The notes: generated by a model from the sequence alone, not told the origin. A stretch of 64,000 nt of DNA from Pleurodeles waltl (GCF_031143425.1 NC_090438.1:778421138-778485137); one strand, 5' to 3'. Positions 36,427-49,529 are shown, counted from the stretch's first letter. A program made the numbers and translations.

Positions 36427-37410
36427 CCCTCGAACCTACCACCACCTGCAACCGAATGTGGCTTCCATCATTATAAGGCCGGTCTTCACATTGGTTGGAG
36501 CAACTACCAGTGTGGGCAACCTTGAACAGATGGGGATTTTTTGTGATGGAAAACGCAGAGTCCACAAAGATGGATGTAGGGACATCGATGATCTGGTTTT
36601 GGGGGTAATATGTAAACAATGAAGAGAGAGGAACTGTTAAGACTACTTCCTGGTGGACCAAATAGCATTATTAGGGTTCCCAAAGAGTAGGGTTAAAAGA
36701 TTATGGAATTAATCCATCCTTATGAAGAAGATATACATGTTTCAGCCCAGATAGTAGCCATCAGATATGAGCTATGAGCTTTCTTCTGGACTAGTCCTCT
36801 CTATGTTTATCACCAAAGTGGGTTTATTAAAAAAAAAATGGCACAGATACTCAACCTTGGACTCCATGCGTCAGGCTGTGGTTTTCAGGGTTGTTGAAAA
36901 AATACTGTTGGCCCCGCTCGTGGTGTCTGAAAGGAGGGGGGTCTTGTGGCCCCCTCCACCAACTTCTCCTTTGATCCAAGTCGCATTGGAAAAGGCCACC
37001 CCCTGAAAAATAATTTAACGATACACCCACTTTGGTGATAAATATAGAGAAGACTGGTCCTGAAGAAAGTCCATAGCTCTTATCTGAGGGCTACCTGTAT
37101 AGCTGAAATGGGTGGCATTATTCCCCTGATCTCTTAACTCTACCCACTAGGGCCCCTAATAAAACTATTCAGTGTGCAGGGATATAGTTAGTCTGAACAG
37201 TTCCTCTCTCATTATTAATTACATATTACTCAGATCCCAACACCAGATAATCAAGGCTCCCACATTCACCTTATAGGTTTGCGTGTTCCACTCCAAAGAG
37301 CTCCCCTTTCTATTCAGGTTTGTAGCACACACTGGTGTTTGCTTCAACCATTCTGAGGAGGGCCGTATGATGACGCATGCCACCTCTGAGTGGGTGAAGG
37401 TTTCTGTCCT
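36427..37410. repeat. Large inverted repeat (two ~380-bp arms, ~180-bp spacer)
   Basis: The left arm (about 36427-36832) and right arm (about 37015-37410, reverse complemented) match throughout. Matches include TATCACCAAAGTGGGT, ATAGTAGCC..CAGATATGAGCTATG, GAGAGAGGAACTGTT, GTAATATGTAA, ACCAGTGTG.GC and CATCATTATAAGGCC/CATCATACGGCCC. The spacer of about 180 bp contains an A tract and GC-rich text. The arms are diverged but collinear. It may be a fold-back element or two head-to-head copies of one repeat. No transposase is present. Confidence 0.8.
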
Positions 37411-37692
37411 TAAATAAACTAATTTTTTTCAGGAGATTTCACAAGAGGTCTTGAAGTTTTTAGATTGCTTGGGCACTTCGATTTGTTGTTTAACTTGATC
37501 AGGAGTACATGACCTGGCTGTACCCTCACTATCCTTTCCCGTCTATGCCTGTTACATAAATATTTTTTTTAAACGCCTTTTGCATGTACTACTGCTTAAC
37601 CCAAAAACCAGTCAACCTATGAAGAGAAAAAAGGTTCAACACGTTTACCTGCTGGCAATGTTGCTGGCACTTTGGCATCATAACACACTTAT

Positions 37693-38126
37693 TTTTAGGT
37701 TGCGCGTAAAAGCGCTCTGGTCTTTTGTAATCTGTCTGTGGGCTTTTAACCATGAATACCGCACGCCCATCACACTCAGTAGTTCATGGGCTTGCTTTTC
37801 AAAAATCCCTTGTTATCATTGGTAAATGCTTTACGTTTGTCCCTCCTTGGGGCAGGTTTGATACTTCTTTGTCCATCGACCCTGTTACATGGATAATTGT
37901 TCTTTTTTTCAATACGTTTGACTGTGAGCAAACTTCTTTTTCCTTTTGCGTCTCTCCTTCGCGTTCATGCTCAAGGCAGCCGTGGCACTTTGAATTGGCT
38001 TGCTTATGTCAACTGTTTTACTTTATCTTTTTCAATTTATGTGGCAAGAGAAGATAGGAATTTACAACTCTAATAGCTCTAACTCGGGAACGCAAGACCA
38101 TTTGCATTGCAAATACTTGTTTATTA
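37693..38126 (+). repeat. Interspersed repeat family A, copy 4
   Basis: It starts at TTTTTAGGTTGCGCG, contains GGCTTTTAACCATG, TTCATGGGCTTGCTTTTCAA, GTAAATGCTTTACGTTTGTC, CATCGACCCTGTTACATGG and AATTTATGTGGCAAGAG, and ends at GCATTGCAAATACTTGTTT. It aligns end to end with copies 2 and 3. Confidence 0.8.
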
Positions 38127-40049
38127 TTGAGTCCTTGGCACATGATCATTCTAGAGACCTTATTTACTGGTGCTTCAGATCTCCATCTTGCTACCTTGAT
38201 TCTCCTATCATTCTCACTTGAAAAGGGTGAATACAGCCAGTTTGCTCAGTTCTTTTGTTGCTGGCCCCGTCCTTATATAGTCTCATAGCCACTGCATCCG
38301 CTTCAGTGCCATCTTTCTCTCCTAACAGTAATTGCAGAAACATTTCACACCCCTCCCCGCTCTTTCAGGCATGCATCCATCACATCCACAAGACACATTC
38401 CATGCTCATTCTTTCAGCATTCTTAGGGGTTACTTCAAATTGCACATGCCTGTCTCCTTTTGCTCCTATTTTCCATTGACAGATATTATAACACAAGCAT
38501 TTGCTAAGCCTATAGTTCTCGCTTTTGAGACCCATTAGCTCTGTTAATGCCTTTTGTTTATGCTGAAGAGCATCAGCATTTTCAATGCTGTATAGCATAA
38601 AGAAAAATAAAAAAGGGCTATGACGTGGCCATGTTTTTTTTTTTTTTTTTTTTAAGTGCCCGCACTTTGTTACTGACCAAATAGGACCAGGGAGACCTGG
38701 AGGGGGCAATGGAGGATCGGACTGGAGAAACGGGCGGGGGGAGTAAGTGAGGAGAACCACACTAGGTAGGGAGCAACAGGTAGGGCCAGGGTAAATGAAC
38801 AAAAGAGAGAGAACAACATGGGGACTACGGGTGAAGCATATTGGCGAGCGAGCAACATGGAGGGAGAGAAGCACATGGATGAGAGAGGTTAACACCTAGT
38901 GCAAGGAAGAGAAGTATGCAAGGGAGTTTGATGGAAAACATGCACTCTCACATAGTTCCTAAGCAAAAATTAAAAAGTAGTTCCCTAACAGTGAGCAGTG
39001 GGAGGACTGAAAAGATGAATAGTGCAAGCAATTGAATAAGAAAGAAGCAAAAGAGATTGGCAGTAAAGCTGACCAGTGTTGATGAGTGCATGGGCCTAAG
39101 CCCACTGTGTGGTTTTGGCAACCAGAAAGCATCACTGTCTGGTAGGCTCAGCCTTAAAATGATGGGGATGACTACACACGTAATTGCTTTCAGAATCATG
39201 TGAGGTATTCAAAACGGAGGTATGTGTCTTTATGTGAATTTTATGAAATGTATGTATAAATCTCCACTTATTGATATTGCTCTTAATTCCGGCATTTTGC
39301 TGATATGTTTAGCTTTCTGACAGATTGGGAACGGCGGTACAAAGCAATAAAGTAATTTGATGAAGGTCGCCCACTGGTCAGGCAAAGGAAGCTAGGTAAA
39401 CCACAATCTTCTGCATCTAAAGTAATCAGTGTAATCACTGGGTCTCACCTCCTCTCTGGGAGTGTCTATCCTTTGAAACCCTGTGTGCCTAATTGAACAT
39501 TCATTTCTTCTTAGTTCTTATTTTTGCCAACCCCTTTTAATACTTCAGAAAAAAACACTCTTCACCAATTTTAAGGTACCTTGGCCTAGAAGAAGAAGTG
39601 ATATAGAGCACCATAGGGAGAACAACCAGTTAGAATGGGCCGTTTGGGGCTTATCCACACCGTGCCCCAGCTGCACAAAAAGTAGAACTTCATCCTTCCA
39701 TCTCTGGAAGTAACTTAACTGAGGAGGACAGGCAAGATGATGCTATGTGTCAACCATGCCTCGGGGCCTGAATACAGGGCCAGAAGGTAGGGTTGTGGGA
39801 GGAACAAGAGGAAGGAGGAGGTTATCACTGGTTGAATAATTATGATGAACTTGAATGAGCTTGAAGCTGTATTTTGGGTCCAGGTAACTTATTGTTAATT
39901 GGAAGGCTGGCTTCTCCAGACTTGCTTCTTTCTCATGTGGTCCTTTATTTGTTGCTTCTTTAGTAGCAGGTGAAGGGTAGCACCCCTGGCCCATTCTCCT
40001 TTGCCTGTATTGCGCGTTCTGTAAAACAAAATTGCTTCCTTGTGAGGGG
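38127..40049. other. Unassigned region with a reversed poly(A) segment
   Basis: A T tract at about 38635-38655 is followed on the plus strand by purine-rich DNA to about 38930. Read on the minus strand this is a C/T-rich segment ending in a poly(A), as for a retrocopy of a pyrimidine-rich transcript. No coding motif. The rest is unrecognised. Confidence 0.4.
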
Positions 40050-40480
40050 GAAAATGAATTGAAAATTAGAATATGTGGGTTTTCAGATTTTTGCTCTCAC
40101 TCAGTATGTTTTTAGAGTTGCACTTGTGCTGTGGATGTTGGAAAATATGCAGGGCTGTACCACAGAGAAATCCTATGCCTCTGGGTCTTGTTTTTTTTAA
40201 AAAGGATCCTAAGGTTGACATCGTCAGAATGGAGGCACCTGGAGGAGGTGTATCTATTGAGTTTATTTTGCAGGAAGGTTGAAGAGGAACCTTCCATGCA
40301 TCTAAAGGCGAGGTAAAGTTTTGTACGAAGTTGATTCTGTTTTGGACTGGTAGCCAGTGTAGTTTTTGCTCTGATGTGGGATGTGTTGGGTTTTGTCCAG
40401 TTCGAAAATACTGAGTCTGATTCTAATACGAACAGATTAGACACCAGAATATTGTGCTTGACTATACTGAGCAACCCTCA
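40050..40480 (-). pseudogene. L2-type LINE C-terminal fragment, minus strand
   Basis: Minus-strand translation includes LHWLPVQNRINF (about 40.35 kb, in a second frame), LNRYTSSRCLHSDDVNLRI (about 40.25 kb) and HRISLWYSPAYFPTS. These follow the L2-clade C-terminal order 'LHWLPV..RI', 'L..Y.PSR.LRS.D..LL', 'LW.SLP'. Frame changes separate the blocks. No 3' tail was recognised below 40.05 kb. Confidence 0.75.
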
Positions 40481-40779
40481 ACTTCCAATTAATCTTTTTT
40501 ACAGCCAGGCTCCCGGGTGATGTCCATCAAATTAAACCAGTCAGGTGAGAGTGTCACAAGAAACAATAGACATCCGGTCAGGGTAAGATGCAAAACTAAG
40601 ACAGGATACGCATAACCCAAATGAGACTCAAATGTGCATTTGCAACTTTTCCCACCATACCTTACATGAAGCACAGATCATGGTTCTGAGGCAACCGTTA
40701 TTTTTTATTTCTACTTAATTGTATGACTATTTTAATACCAAACATGAATTATATCTTTTCTTTAGATCTGTATCACTTA

Positions 40780-42610
40780 AGTATTTTATTTTAGAAATGA
40801 GATCAAGGAGTCCAAAGTTGATGTAACTGGTTTACCGTTTTTTCCACCTTCCACTCTGAGCAAAATCATCACTTTTAAAAATGCTATGCCAGAACTTAAT
40901 GAGTTATTAAACATTAGAAGGCAGCACACAAACACAATATTTCTAAATCTGAATTGGAAGTTTTAACATGTCTTGAAAACTTGGTGGAAATAGTCATAAA
41001 ACCTACTGATGTGAGTGATGGGATAGTACTATGGGAAATGAGACTCGTCTTGCTTCCTAAAATCCACAAAAATTAGACTTAGCCTTCAGGTAAGCCGATA
41101 GCAGCTGGGTGTTAAATAGTACCGGAACAACTTGCCAAATATGTTGATTCCTTTTTCAAGCCATATGTTTCTGTTGTGAGTCTTAAGTACATTAAAGCAT
41201 GGCACCTATTAATTGTGTTGAACTGATATCCTTTGGTACAGATAATGGTGTATAGACTCCAATTTCTTGTCAACCTAATGCTATTGATATTTTGAATAAT
41301 ATTCTGGTCTCTAGACCCACACCACACAGAGTACCCCACTCTTTCATTATTGACGTGCCACAATTGCCCTCACTGAAAACTATTTTTGATTTGAGGCATG
41401 TTTCGAAAATAAATCAAACAGCAATGGGAGCGGGTTTTTTTTTTGCCCCAATTTAGCTAGTCCATTTGAACCCACTTTCAAACACTAAACTGTTTGATAT
41501 ACACAATTCTGTTTTAAATAATATTATCAAAGGGATTCACTATATTGATGTCCTTTTGGTATGGTGGAGGAAAGGGTACACTTGCTTGAGTTCCATACAT
41601 GACCCCATACCCACAGATCTGATCTATTTTTCACCTTACAACTGCGTAAACAAAAGATCAGTTTTCTGAATCTGTGGATTACAGCAAAACATGGGCTACC
41701 TTTATAAAACCCATCTGAAAGAAATATTCTTTTGAAATCCTGTAGCCACCACCTACGCAGTCTGTGTGACAAATCTCCCTTTTGATACATTTCTATGGAT
41801 TGGACACAGTTGTTCTAAAAGAGAGGATTATTTTCGACAATTAAAAATGTTATTCTAGAAACTAATAACTCGCGGATATCCAAACAGGTTCATCAAAAAC
41901 ATTGATTAGAGGAAGGCACAGCTGTGAAGCATTGTTACAAATTCAGTAAAAATTATCTCAGTCTGTGCTGCAACCTTAGGCACCTTGTTGAATAACTTTA
42001 AGAGATTAGTGTCCGGAAACTGTCTCTAGCTTAAAAACGTTGATTTCACCCCTGCAGACTCATGATTTGCATTCAAACTGGCCTGTAAAGTTACAGATTG
42101 GTCAGTTCACACTTACTTTGAATTATCTTTGAGAGTGACCCTCACTCCAATATGGGGTTGTACAGCTGCACTAGGACGTTATAAATGCAATCAGTGCCTA
42201 GCATGTAACACATCAATGAATTCAAAGCAGTTTATGTGCAGTGACAAAGAATGGGCACTGAAATGTATGTTAAATCACAATGCACAAAATGTTTGTTTAC
42301 TACTTTGAGTGCTCTTGTAGGGTCAAGTGTACTGGCAAAACTGCGCAACAAATTAAGAACAGAAACCTTCAACACCAATAGAAAATTAGATGTAAGGTTC
42401 CTAATGCACCATTAGTGGAGTATTTAATTAAGACAATTCGTTCTTTCTCAGACTTGAAGTAGATGATGATTGGTGTAGTCATGATGAAACAAATGAGGAA
42501 TGAATGTGTACAAAACCTTTTGGGATTCGGCGTGCAGACAGCATCAATAAATGTTTTACCTTTATTGACTTGTACTACTAGTGTCTTTGGCTTAATTGCG
42601 GATCCTTAAA
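40780..42610 (+). pseudogene. Penelope-like element: decayed RT plus GIY-YIG region
   Basis: Blocks read in plus-strand order, in shifting frames, match the vertebrate Penelope-like polyprotein: NLVEIVIKPTDVSDGIVLW (about 40.98 kb), LLPKIHK (about 41.06 kb), EQLAKYVDSFFKPYVS (about 41.13 kb), QTAMGAGFFF (about 41.42 kb), HYIDVLLVWW (about 41.54 kb, family YIDD), a Q-F-RL-RNCS-like block at 41.8 kb, RGYPNRFIK (about 41.87 kb), KCNQCLAC (about 42.19 kb) and YYFECSCRVKCTGKT (about 42.30 kb, the GIY-YIG endonuclease start with its Cys pair). Many stops and frameshifts, with YIDD changed to YIDV, make it inactive. A small 3' UTR ends near 42.6 kb. Confidence 0.85.
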
Positions 42611-43368
42611 ATTATGTGAGGATTCCATGCTATAATTCTTTGGCCCGGAAATATTCATCCATTTAATGTCCTATACTACCGGTTTGGACTTTTTTTTTCT
42701 TGAATCTGCTAACAGGACTATTTTTATTGTCGGTCCCTAGCACACATGATTACCTACATATAGTATAGACCCTGACGGTGTTATTGTAAATAGGTACTGA
42801 ATATATGATGTTTAAATGCTATGTGATGGTGGTGGACTTTCTCTTCTGATGCAGTGTTGTCCTTTACCCTATTCTGGCTATGTTTAGCACTATTTTGTTG
42901 CAAATACAATCTCCCTGAGATTCTGGTGCTAGGTTTTCCAAGTGTGGCATTGTGTCTGGCACACAGGTTTCTCTACCTTAAAGTTTTGTTCAACTGGTTG
43001 TACCCTACTTTTATTTGTGGCTCCCTGGTTTTAGTTGTAAAGGATTTATAATTGTTTTATTGCAGTGATGTGGTGCTAAAGTGTTGAGAATGGCTCTGTC
43101 TTGAGGGTTCTCTTGCATGTATATGGCTCTAGAAGACAAACTTTTGCGATAACCCATGTCATAGTCACAATAATTACATGGTCGCAAACTATATTGTTTC
43201 ATTTGGAGTAGCATTTATCTAGATAGCAAGTTTTCATGACACAGTATTCATCTACATTTTTCTGCATTTTTTTTGTCATTGAGGTCTATTACTCTGTGGT
43301 GTTGGTTGTCTCGTTCTCCCATGTGTGTATTATTATTTAATTATAATTTATATATTTCTCGCCATGTT
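42611..43368. other. Unassigned region
   Basis: T-rich DNA downstream of the Penelope-like relic. Nothing recognised. Confidence 0.4.
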
Positions 43369-43381
43369 GAGTTACCAGGCG

Positions 43382-44118
43382 AGCGGTTGGGATGCGGACA
43401 GTAGGTAGACACACTGGTATTTCCTTTGGTGTGAGTGTGACTACAAGGGATACCCCCCTCCGGCAACTCCCAGACCAGAGGCAAATCGCCTTATCCTTCG
43501 GGACCTACCCTAATATGAACAAACAGTTCAGGTAGGCTTATTATTCAATTTCCACTATCCGCCAAGCATGTTGCAATGCATTCATCCTTAGGGGATCCAT
43601 GACCCTGAAGAATGCCCCTGACCTTCCAGCACGTAGAGAGGGCAGAAACATGTTGGTCCTTGTTTTTTAGACTCCGTGAGTCATTAATCTCAACTGAATC
43701 CCGAGCATAAGTTTTAACCTTACCTACATACACCTTTATTAAAGTATCCTACTAACTGTGACAGGTGACGTGTAAGGTAATTTTATTCACACCCATCTGG
43801 ATCCCTGTAAAATATCCAGTTAGATTCACATTTCAGCACTCCCTCTGTAGTTCTTATAACAACGAGGTTGAGTCCGCCCAGGTAGTACCATCTTACCTGG
43901 GTGGGGCTAGGTGGTCAAATGATGAAGCATGACACTATTATGTGTGTGAGACCACCTGGTCCGTAAAAGGAACTCCCTCTTGAAGATACAGCCACAACCA
44001 TATACACCCTATACTCAGCCCTTTACCTAGCAATTACGCGCTGAGCCAGCGTCTCCAGATTAGGGTTCACTAATCCAGTTCACCCTAATTTATCACCCCA
44101 CTCCTTTAGTGGTATAGG
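43382..44118 (+). mobile_element. Insert bounded by 13-bp direct repeats, Penelope-like motif
   Basis: GAGTTACCAGGCG occurs exactly at 43369-43381 and again at 44119-44131, as a target-site duplication would. The 737 bp between contain ACCCTGAAGAATGCCCCTGA followed by GCAGAAACATGTTGGTCC (43.59-43.66 kb), similar to the 3' end of Penelope-like elements. No coding domain is present, so it would be a 5'-truncated copy or a solo terminal repeat. Confidence 0.5.
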
Positions 44119-44131
44119 GAGTTACCAGGCG

Positions 44132-47100
44132 TCTCATATTTGTTTTAAATGCTTCTGTCTTAAGATATTTCTTTCTTTAGGCTAACTGTAAAAACAATAT
44201 CCTTTGGAAGTATTTTTTGTTGTCTGTCAGTGTGAAAATGAGGCAAACTGCTGCATTTTGCTGTGTTTTTTTGGATCTGTGAATCTGGGAGACAGTCAAT
44301 TGTAGAGAACACTGCCATAATCTAAGTGGGATTTAACAAAAATGCCAGCTACTTTGCGTCATGTTCTGGAAGGACAAGGGAAGAGATCTTTGGCCTAATT
44401 GACCAATGCTCCAAATTTGAAGTTCAGAATGAGGTTCCTACCCCAAAAGGCATGTATGTATGTATGGCTTTGACCTTGATATTTATTGGGACAATAGTAT
44501 TGATATCAAACAGTTTCCTTTCTACATTTATGTTGTAAGCCCAGTCACTGATTTCATAGCTTTGCAAGAATAACACAGTTTAAAAAAATTGAGGTAGAGC
44601 TTCAAAGTGCCAATGCAATTGAACACAAAATGCACAGCACACATATGCACATAAGTCACCTTCCTAATTCCAATTCGTATTGTACTGAAATAAGCTTCCT
44701 TAAGTGACAGGCACCACATTGCTCAAGCTTCCATCTTTCTCTGAGTAGTTCCAAATTCATCAATGAAGCCAAAAAAGCTAGTTCCATCCAACCTCCTCCT
44801 CTGTTTTCAGGTCACTTACCTGATCCAGACTTACTTTTGATCAGATTTTATTTTGTGTTTTGTTAAGGTTGGGCATCTTGTCCCAGATCTTACTACAATA
44901 GCAGCTCCAAAATATTGTGCTTAAAATATTGTGACTTCAAAAACATAGTGGACAAAACTATCAAAGGTGAGCTTTTGTTATTTTAATTTGATACAATAGT
45001 ATTAAAGTTTAGAATCTTATTTAGCATAATGTTAATTGATTACTTTGTTAACTAGATACCTTTTTGAACTGATGGTTGTATACTTGTTTTCATTCATTCT
45101 GTTTTTGGGTTGTGTGGTTTATTTTGAGATTGAGGTAGTATTTTAGTTCAAATGTATAATAATTTATATAGATGATTTTTATGATCATTTTTAAATTGAT
45201 AATTTGCATGCTTAATTAGTTTTTTCGCTTTGGACTGATTGGTAGTTTTTATTTAAAAGAAATTAATCATATTTTTATTTTTTAACTTAGTAATTTTTGG
45301 GGGGTTGTATATTTTAAATTAATATAAACAATTTTGTTTGGTTTGTTTTCGATTTGAATGTTTTTAAGAGTATGGGATCGTGTTTTAATTTTAAATCTTT
45401 GTACTGAGTTTTCAAGGAAAAACAAAACTAAGAGATACAAAATGGATAAATGTCCCAAGGCAACCAAATATGAGGGATCTAGCTTTAAAACAATATTTTA
45501 TTTGAAATAATTATTTACAATTAAAATATATTTATAAAATGTATATAATTAGTTTAATGACTTATTAAAGTTGAATTTTCCATTACATTGAGCTATAGAT
45601 GAAAAATATTTTTTTCTAGTTTTATGTACATTTTTAAACGTTTTAATGGGAGGTTTTATGCTGAGGCATATTGTTAGACTATATTTTTTAATAATGAATA
45701 TTAAATTGGAGAAAAAACTTTTTAAACATGTGCCCCTGCTTTAAAATAGATACACTTTACCTAGTGTTAGATCCGAGTTACAACAGTAAATCGGACACTG
45801 TCAACCCCAAATACATGAACGTTTCTTAATATCTGTTAGACTAGAGTTGGAATAGTCAATCTGACTCTGCTCTTCCCAAAAATATATGTGCTTTACCCTA
45901 TTTTGTTCTGGGGTGAGAACTGTAAATCTGACCCTTGCCCTCCAAATACATGCACTTCCCCATTGTTAATTGGGCTGAGGTTAGAGTAGTAACTGTGACC
46001 TCTCCTAAATCTATCCACTTTCCCCAATGTTTGTTAAAGAAAATGTGTATTTAAAATAATAATGTTTTTCTGTTAATTATTGTGTATGGCTTGTTTAAAT
46101 ATATATATTTAAAATAAACTATGTTTGTTTAATAGTTTTTATTTTAAATACACATATTTGTTCACATATATATTAGCTAATTTTTAACCATATTTTTGTA
46201 CTCGATATTTTTGTGCTTTTTTTTATAATTATGTAGGTCAATATTTTTGCTAGTTTTTGAACCTGGATACTTTTGCACCACAATATTGTTGTGTTGGATA
46301 TTCTGACATCAACCAAGGGTATTGACTAAATGATTGTCACTGGGTTTCACTTGAATCCTTCTACCCAGTACAGGAAATTGGCTGTTAAAACTGTGAGGCA
46401 GGTTAGTAATCCAAATCCTCCAGGTTGGACTTGAATTGAGGTTCAAGATGAGATGGTCACAATAAGGGACTGGTGTCCTTTGGTTAGGGCTTTTCACAAA
46501 CCCTTATCTGGTCTCTAAGTGATATTGCCTGATTAGTTGCTTGCTAAGGTTTTTTTTTTGCCTCAGACCTGTAGTTAGACTCTTAAATGTAGAGTCGTTT
46601 TTTGTCCTTCTTTTATATGCTAGAATGTTGTGAGAGACTGGGGTTGATGCTCACAAAACCGCCCTACTTCATGGTTATTACAATCCGGTTAGATTTTTAT
46701 TTCAGTCCTTTTATCCTTGCCAATGTAATAATCTCGTATTATAATGAGCAGTAGAAAACAGTATGCTTTATTATTTCAGATCCTGCATTAGAGAAAGATT
46801 TTAGACTCCAAACTCTAGATGCTAGAAACTATGGTTGAATTTCACCTGGAACGTTCAATGGCCTATGTAATGTCAGTATATCCAGAAATTAGAACAGATC
46901 ACCAAAATCCACTTCCTGTAGGTGGATCAAGAGAGTGTGCAGTAAGTAGCCTATGCTGGGTCAGTCCTAATGCTCAGTCTCTGAAAAGAAGTCTGCCAGA
47001 GAGTGGGGCACACTTTGGAGTGAACCGAGCAGACACATTTTGTGGACATCTATAGGCCTTCCGCAAGGACCGCTCTGCCACTAATTGTTAGCCACTACTG

Positions 47101-48914
47101 ACAAGGTGTAGGGAACTGTTGAGCTAGTTATGATTTTTCATTGATGATGTACTTGCAGCATGTTGTTTCATTTCTGTAAATTGCTTTAAACTAGTAAATA
47201 ATCTGTTTCATTGTTATGTGTTTTTTTTCATATATATTTAGCAATTGCTTGGCCTCTTAGCATTGTGGTATAGAGCTCGTAGTGTGGTGTATGTGCTTGT
47301 CCACTGAGATTGCGGCGAAGATTTGTTGCTCTGACATATCCTTAATGCAATAAGGGCTGGTTAGAGAAAGAGGATGTGGAGGCAATCTTTCTTATTTTAA
47401 TTCTTCTTCCCTAATCTCAGATCTTTCTAACGACAGTCAGACCTGGAAGTTTTTTTTTCAATTGTTCCTAATGAGGTTGAATTACCAAGGAAAAACTTGG
47501 GCATGATGCATCTTTATGTCCTTCTTGGGGGTAGGAAGTCTAATGCTGATAAGATGGAATCGAAGATGGAGTTCTTATAACAGTGGCAACAGGGTGCCTG
47601 TTACTTGCGGTGACCACAACTCAGAACAGGAAGGACACTTGGAAGAGAAGGGTGACATGGGTATAAAGATTATCTTTCGGTAATCTGAGCATTTGTAAGA
47701 CAAAGAAAAAGTGGCATTGACATGCTGTATCCCTTATCAGTTTCCTTCTGTACCCATTGTTGAGTACTATATTCTCCGTTCCTGTTTTTTGCTTTTTTCT
47801 TGTCACCGCAGGCATGTGTCTTCCCTGGAAAGATGGAAATACCTTTTGGTTGTGCTTCTATTTCCATTAGTTTGCTCGTGCCGATGAAGAAAAGTAGACA
47901 AAAGGACTTATGTAAAGTTCCAACATGGTATTCCAAAATTGCCACCAAAAATACCCAAATCTATTACAAGACGTTGACGTACAGTGCATCCATGTGGCAG
48001 CTCGCAGCAAGGTGGATTGAGATCTTATGACCTGCTGAGAGTATTTTGCACATGATGGTTGCAGAGTCTCTGTGCCACATATATATATCCCAGAGCACTT
48101 ATTGGGTGTGCGTCACCGGTGAAATTGTCTGCCTCTTGAACTGAACTGTTGGGCGCTTTAAAGTGTTATCATGGTAGTGCAGACTCCCTGTCTGCAGGCC
48201 TGCTTGTGCCAGGCTCCAGAGACCATATTTCGCCAAACCTAAAAGTGAGGATTGGACATATTCCTGAGAGAGGGGTCCAAAAGGGATTGGGTTAGATCAC
48301 GTCACATGAGGGTAGCACCAGAAATGTAAATATAAACACCCTGGAGGAAAGAAGTGAAGGGGATGTGGTGTACTAGCAGTTTAATTGCTAAGGCGAATTT
48401 TCTCGATTTACAGATCAGTGTGCATTTTATTCCAATGAGAATACGTCTAGAATTGAAATTCTAATATTGGAGTGCGGGTAATATAAGGGAATAACATAAA
48501 AGCATCGTTTTTGTTTGAAAGCTGAGTGAAAACCGATTGGTATTTATTTTAACTCTAGGAATTCGTGCCCGACTAGGTCATGTTTCTGGTATCATTCGGG
48601 AGTGGGGTTGTTTTATTAGTCGAGAAGACGATTCTCGTGATGATTGTCTCTTTCCACTGCCGCACTGTTAAGAAGTGACTCATCACAATCCAACCCTTTA
48701 GAAAGTAATTATTAAGAAGAAAACTGGATTGGAAAAAAAAAAAAAACTGAGTACAGCGCATCGAAGCAGGCGCGGCTTTTCGGCGATCATTTAAGATAGT
48801 GCGCATCCAGATGCAAGTGAATGAGGATTGATGGGCCCGGGTTGGCGGAGGGATCTTGGCGGGTTTCTGTTTTGTTGCCTGCTGAGGTGCACCTCGAACT
48901 GATATGAGTATAGC
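44132..48914. other. Unassigned AT-rich region
   Basis: Very AT-rich at 44.9-46.3 kb. Contains the ~65-bp minisatellite listed below. 46.8-48.9 kb has more balanced composition and a few frames of 60-90 codons without motifs. No exon was recognised. Confidence 0.35.
45745..46035 (+). repeat. ~65-bp minisatellite (about 4.3 copies)
   Basis: Diverged units of the form 'AAATACATGCACTTTCCC...TTGTTAG..TGAG.TA.A.TAGTAAATCTGAC.C' have matching phases near 45750, 45811, 45882, 45946 and 46009, steps of 61-71 bp. Confidence 0.65.
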
Positions 48915-49294
48915 TAGGGTGACTAGACGTCCCGGATTTCCCCAGACAGTCCCGGTTTTTAGAGAACTGTCACGGTGTCCCGACGCTTTTCTTAATTTTA
49001 AATAAATGTCCCGGTTTTTTGGATAAAGGTCAGGTTATTAAATAAATGTCCTGGTTTTTCGGACAAAGGTCAGGTCATGTAGGGAAGCATAAGTTAAAGG
49101 TATGCTCTCCTTTAACGGATGCCTACAAAGTATGAGATAGTTAAAGTAATTTATCTGTTACTTTCAGGCAACACAATCCCCTTTCTGCTCCCAGCAGAGA
49201 CACGCAGTGGGAAGCAGAGAGATGTGGGTCGGGGTGGGTTGAGGGTGCAGGGAGGGAGGTCAAACCTTAGCTAATTTTATATATGTAGTGTTGT

Positions 49295-49296
<2 letters not shown>

Positions 49297-49336
<40 letters not shown>

Positions 49337-49347
49337 GTATATGTATA
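49297..49347. repeat. (GT)n(TA)n microsatellite, left of the Tc1-like insert
   Basis: A GT run followed by a TATATATATGTATATGTATA tract. Its last TA (49346-49347) is the left target duplication of the transposon. Confidence 0.9.
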
Positions 49348-49355
49348 CAGGGAGT

Positions 49356-49372
49356 GCAGAATTATTAGGCAA
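49356..49372 (+). promoter_or_regulatory. Outer left transposase binding site (putative)
   Basis: GCAGAATTATTAGGCAA. It is identical in inverted form at 50886-50902 and differs by one base from the inner sites. The role is inferred from the IR/DR layout of Tc1-like elements. Confidence 0.6.
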
Positions 49373-49529
49373 ATGAGTATTTTGACCACATCATCCTCTT
49401 TATGCATGTTGTCTTACTCCAAGCTGTATAGGCTCGAAAGCCTACTACCAATTAAGCATATTAGGTGATGTGCATCTCTGTAATGAGAAGGGGTGTGGTC
49501 TAATGACATCAACACCCTATATCAGGTGT

